64,000 nt of DNA, from NCBI GenBank assembly GCA_030435675.1, contig CM059623.1, positions 1,142,012-1,206,011 of the forward strand, read 5' to 3'. The notes under the pieces are model-generated. The model was not told the DNA's origin, did no database searches, and worked only from the letters and a program-made list of their open reading frames with translations. The stretch is from Steinernema hermaphroditum. Its lineage: Eukaryota; Nematoda; Chromadorea; Rhabditida; Steinernematidae. The position numbers and the translations under genes were made by a program. Below, piece after piece: positions 62,620-64,000 of this stretch (within the stretch, counting starts at the first letter, position 1; the number at the start of each line of letters is the position of its first letter).

Positions 62620-64000
62620 AGGGCGAGAGTTTCGCGAATTGAGATCAGCTGATCAAATGACGTCAGATAGGAAAAGACTACAGTAGGGCAGAAAGTACAA
62701 TTATGAAGTACCGCCCCTTCGCAAGAAGCAAAGCTCTTCACAAAGGAAGGTCATTTACTGGAGGAGGACGACAAAAATACAGAAGCTTGGATCATCTAAG
62801 CGTATACATCGGGATTGAAACGTTATGGCTTAGCTAGGATTTGCGTCTGAGAGGTCTTATGTAAATTCAGGAAAGATCTAGAAAAGATAAGTGGTTGTGC
62901 CTAGTTCGATTTCTGACCAAGTCTTGTAAAGTTTCAATCGTCCTTTCATTCATCGTCTTCCACGCAATGTTTTCATTCATTGTGCAGCTCCCTTTAGAAC
63001 AAAAATCTATTCTTGGCGTCAGATACAGGTTCGCATTTGCTCAACTCAACTGCAGTTTTTCGCCAAACAACAAGGGGGAATGTCATCTTAAAGCAACCTT
63101 AGAAAGTGAAAGTCGTTCTTTGTGGTAATGATCAAATTAATCGAGAAGTTCAGACCTGGAAACCATGTCCAAAAATTGTGCATTTATTTGGGAAGAGTTA
63201 CTATCATCGTTTTCGATAGAACCGGTATACACAAAGCGCGTCTAATTTATGGTCTGCACAAACAGGTCAGGGACATTTCAGCCGTTACAGCTTTAACAAC
63301 TCATTGTGATCGAACAGTCAGGACTTCATATTTGGCGAATTGAGCTTCAAAGATCAAGTCATGCAACGCAATTACATGTGTCGAAATAGTGAAAACGAGT
63401 TTTCAGTTGATGACTTCTATATGACTAAAATAGACGACACTTTAGGAGGACATCAACATTCTAACGATGCATTGTGAAGGCATGGAGATATATTGCCGAA
63501 TAAAGCCTGAGGTTAGTGTTGAACCGACCCCGATCGCGTGCAAAAATAAATCGAGTCTACCGGCCTGTGTGTTTTTTTCGCGGTCTCATTCGATCATTCG
63601 AGGAACGATCGGTTTAAGACAGCAGACAATGTCTACCTGGTTAAACTGGAATGAAACGATTCCCGGCCCGCGGCAAACAGTTATGGTATCTCCATCCGAG
63701 ACTTCGAAACCGCTAGGTCATCCATTTGTTTGCTGGGTTAGACTTCAAGCATTTATTTTCACAATCTCTATCTACATTTTTGTCTACTTTCCTTTGCTGT
63801 CTGAATCTGAGCCCTGTCAGAGTCTCCATATCACCATCCACCACTCCTTTTTCAGACAGACGGACAGATCGACCCTTCGAAGCACATTTAAGAGGGGGCA
63901 ATGCGTTTAAAACCGATTCTTTGAGCGTCAATCTTGCCCCCTGCAGGGCTATGGTGTCTCCATACGGGAGGCCGTTACTGGTGCCTTTCTGACTCTAATC
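62620..64000. other. Right end of window, nothing recognised
   Basis: Short frames on both strands (e.g. 63467-63910 +) with no domain or splice support. The motif 'ccctgcagggctatgg' at 63940-63956 resembles the 'tagccctgcgggcggc' repeat. Confidence 0.3.

Noticed and set aside
63467..63910. 147-codon frame near the right end
   Set aside because: No domain, no start context, and it overlaps another open frame.

Overview
The window is nuclear DNA of a nematode. The evidence is the very short introns (39-68 nt where both splice sites could be read), T-rich 'ttttcag'-type acceptors, an astacin protease with an ShK-type tail, SRPK-like kinase architecture, Gly/Trp-rich dibasic-processed peptide genes of the nlp type, and BEL/Pao, Ty3/gypsy, hAT, MULE and Maverick-like relics. 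No prokaryotic signals were seen. I cannot name the species; it is not a sequence I recognise from Caenorhabditis elegans.

Layout. 0-21.3 kb is a host-gene region: a GC-rich unassigned stretch, a degenerate repeat block (1.0-2.15 kb), an astacin metalloprotease (5.75-8.03 kb, +), a Cys-rich C8-like fragment (8.7-8.9 kb, -), a dead hAT transposase (9.1-9.8 kb), a small secreted Cys-rich protein (11.2-11.7 kb, -), a serpentine receptor split by transposons (14-17.2 kb, -), two small divergent genes (18.1-18.9 kb) and an SRPK-like kinase (19.8-21.3 kb, +). Short hAT-type elements with 8-bp target duplications are scattered through it. One 2-kb element carries the promoter and first three exons of a phosphatidylinositol transfer protein and sits inside the receptor gene.

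21.3-49.8 kb is a nested transposon and segmental-duplication block. A 332-aa F-box-like gene occurs in three intact copies and two broken ones, arranged as long palindromes whose loops hold BEL/Pao integrase fragments. Between the two halves lie a gag-protease-only gypsy element (26.74-30.02 kb) and a roughly 10-kb gypsy-like element with an unusual order: Pro-rich N-terminal Gag, Gag, envelope-like region, protease, then a MULE transposase where reverse transcriptase should be, then RNase H and integrase. A BEL/Pao element (44.3-47.8 kb) keeps RNase H/integrase and has a 5-bp target duplication. Its empty site is preserved in the other copy of the repeat at 23.3 kb.

50-62.6 kb is a cluster of six two-exon genes, all on the minus strand. 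Each encodes a signal peptide, a short propeptide, a Lys-Arg processing site and a Gly/Trp-rich mature peptide, resembling nematode antimicrobial nlp/YGGW peptides. All share a phase-2 intron at the same place, and most have a TATA-like box upstream. Tandemly duplicated non-coding blocks lie between them. The remainder holds a frameshifted, partly duplicated gene (59 kb), a hypothetical gene (60 kb), a Maverick/Polinton-like virion-gene relic (60.8-61.4 kb) and unassigned sequence to the end.

All exon models come from reading splice signals and frames by eye. Family names rest on motif recognition, not on searches.
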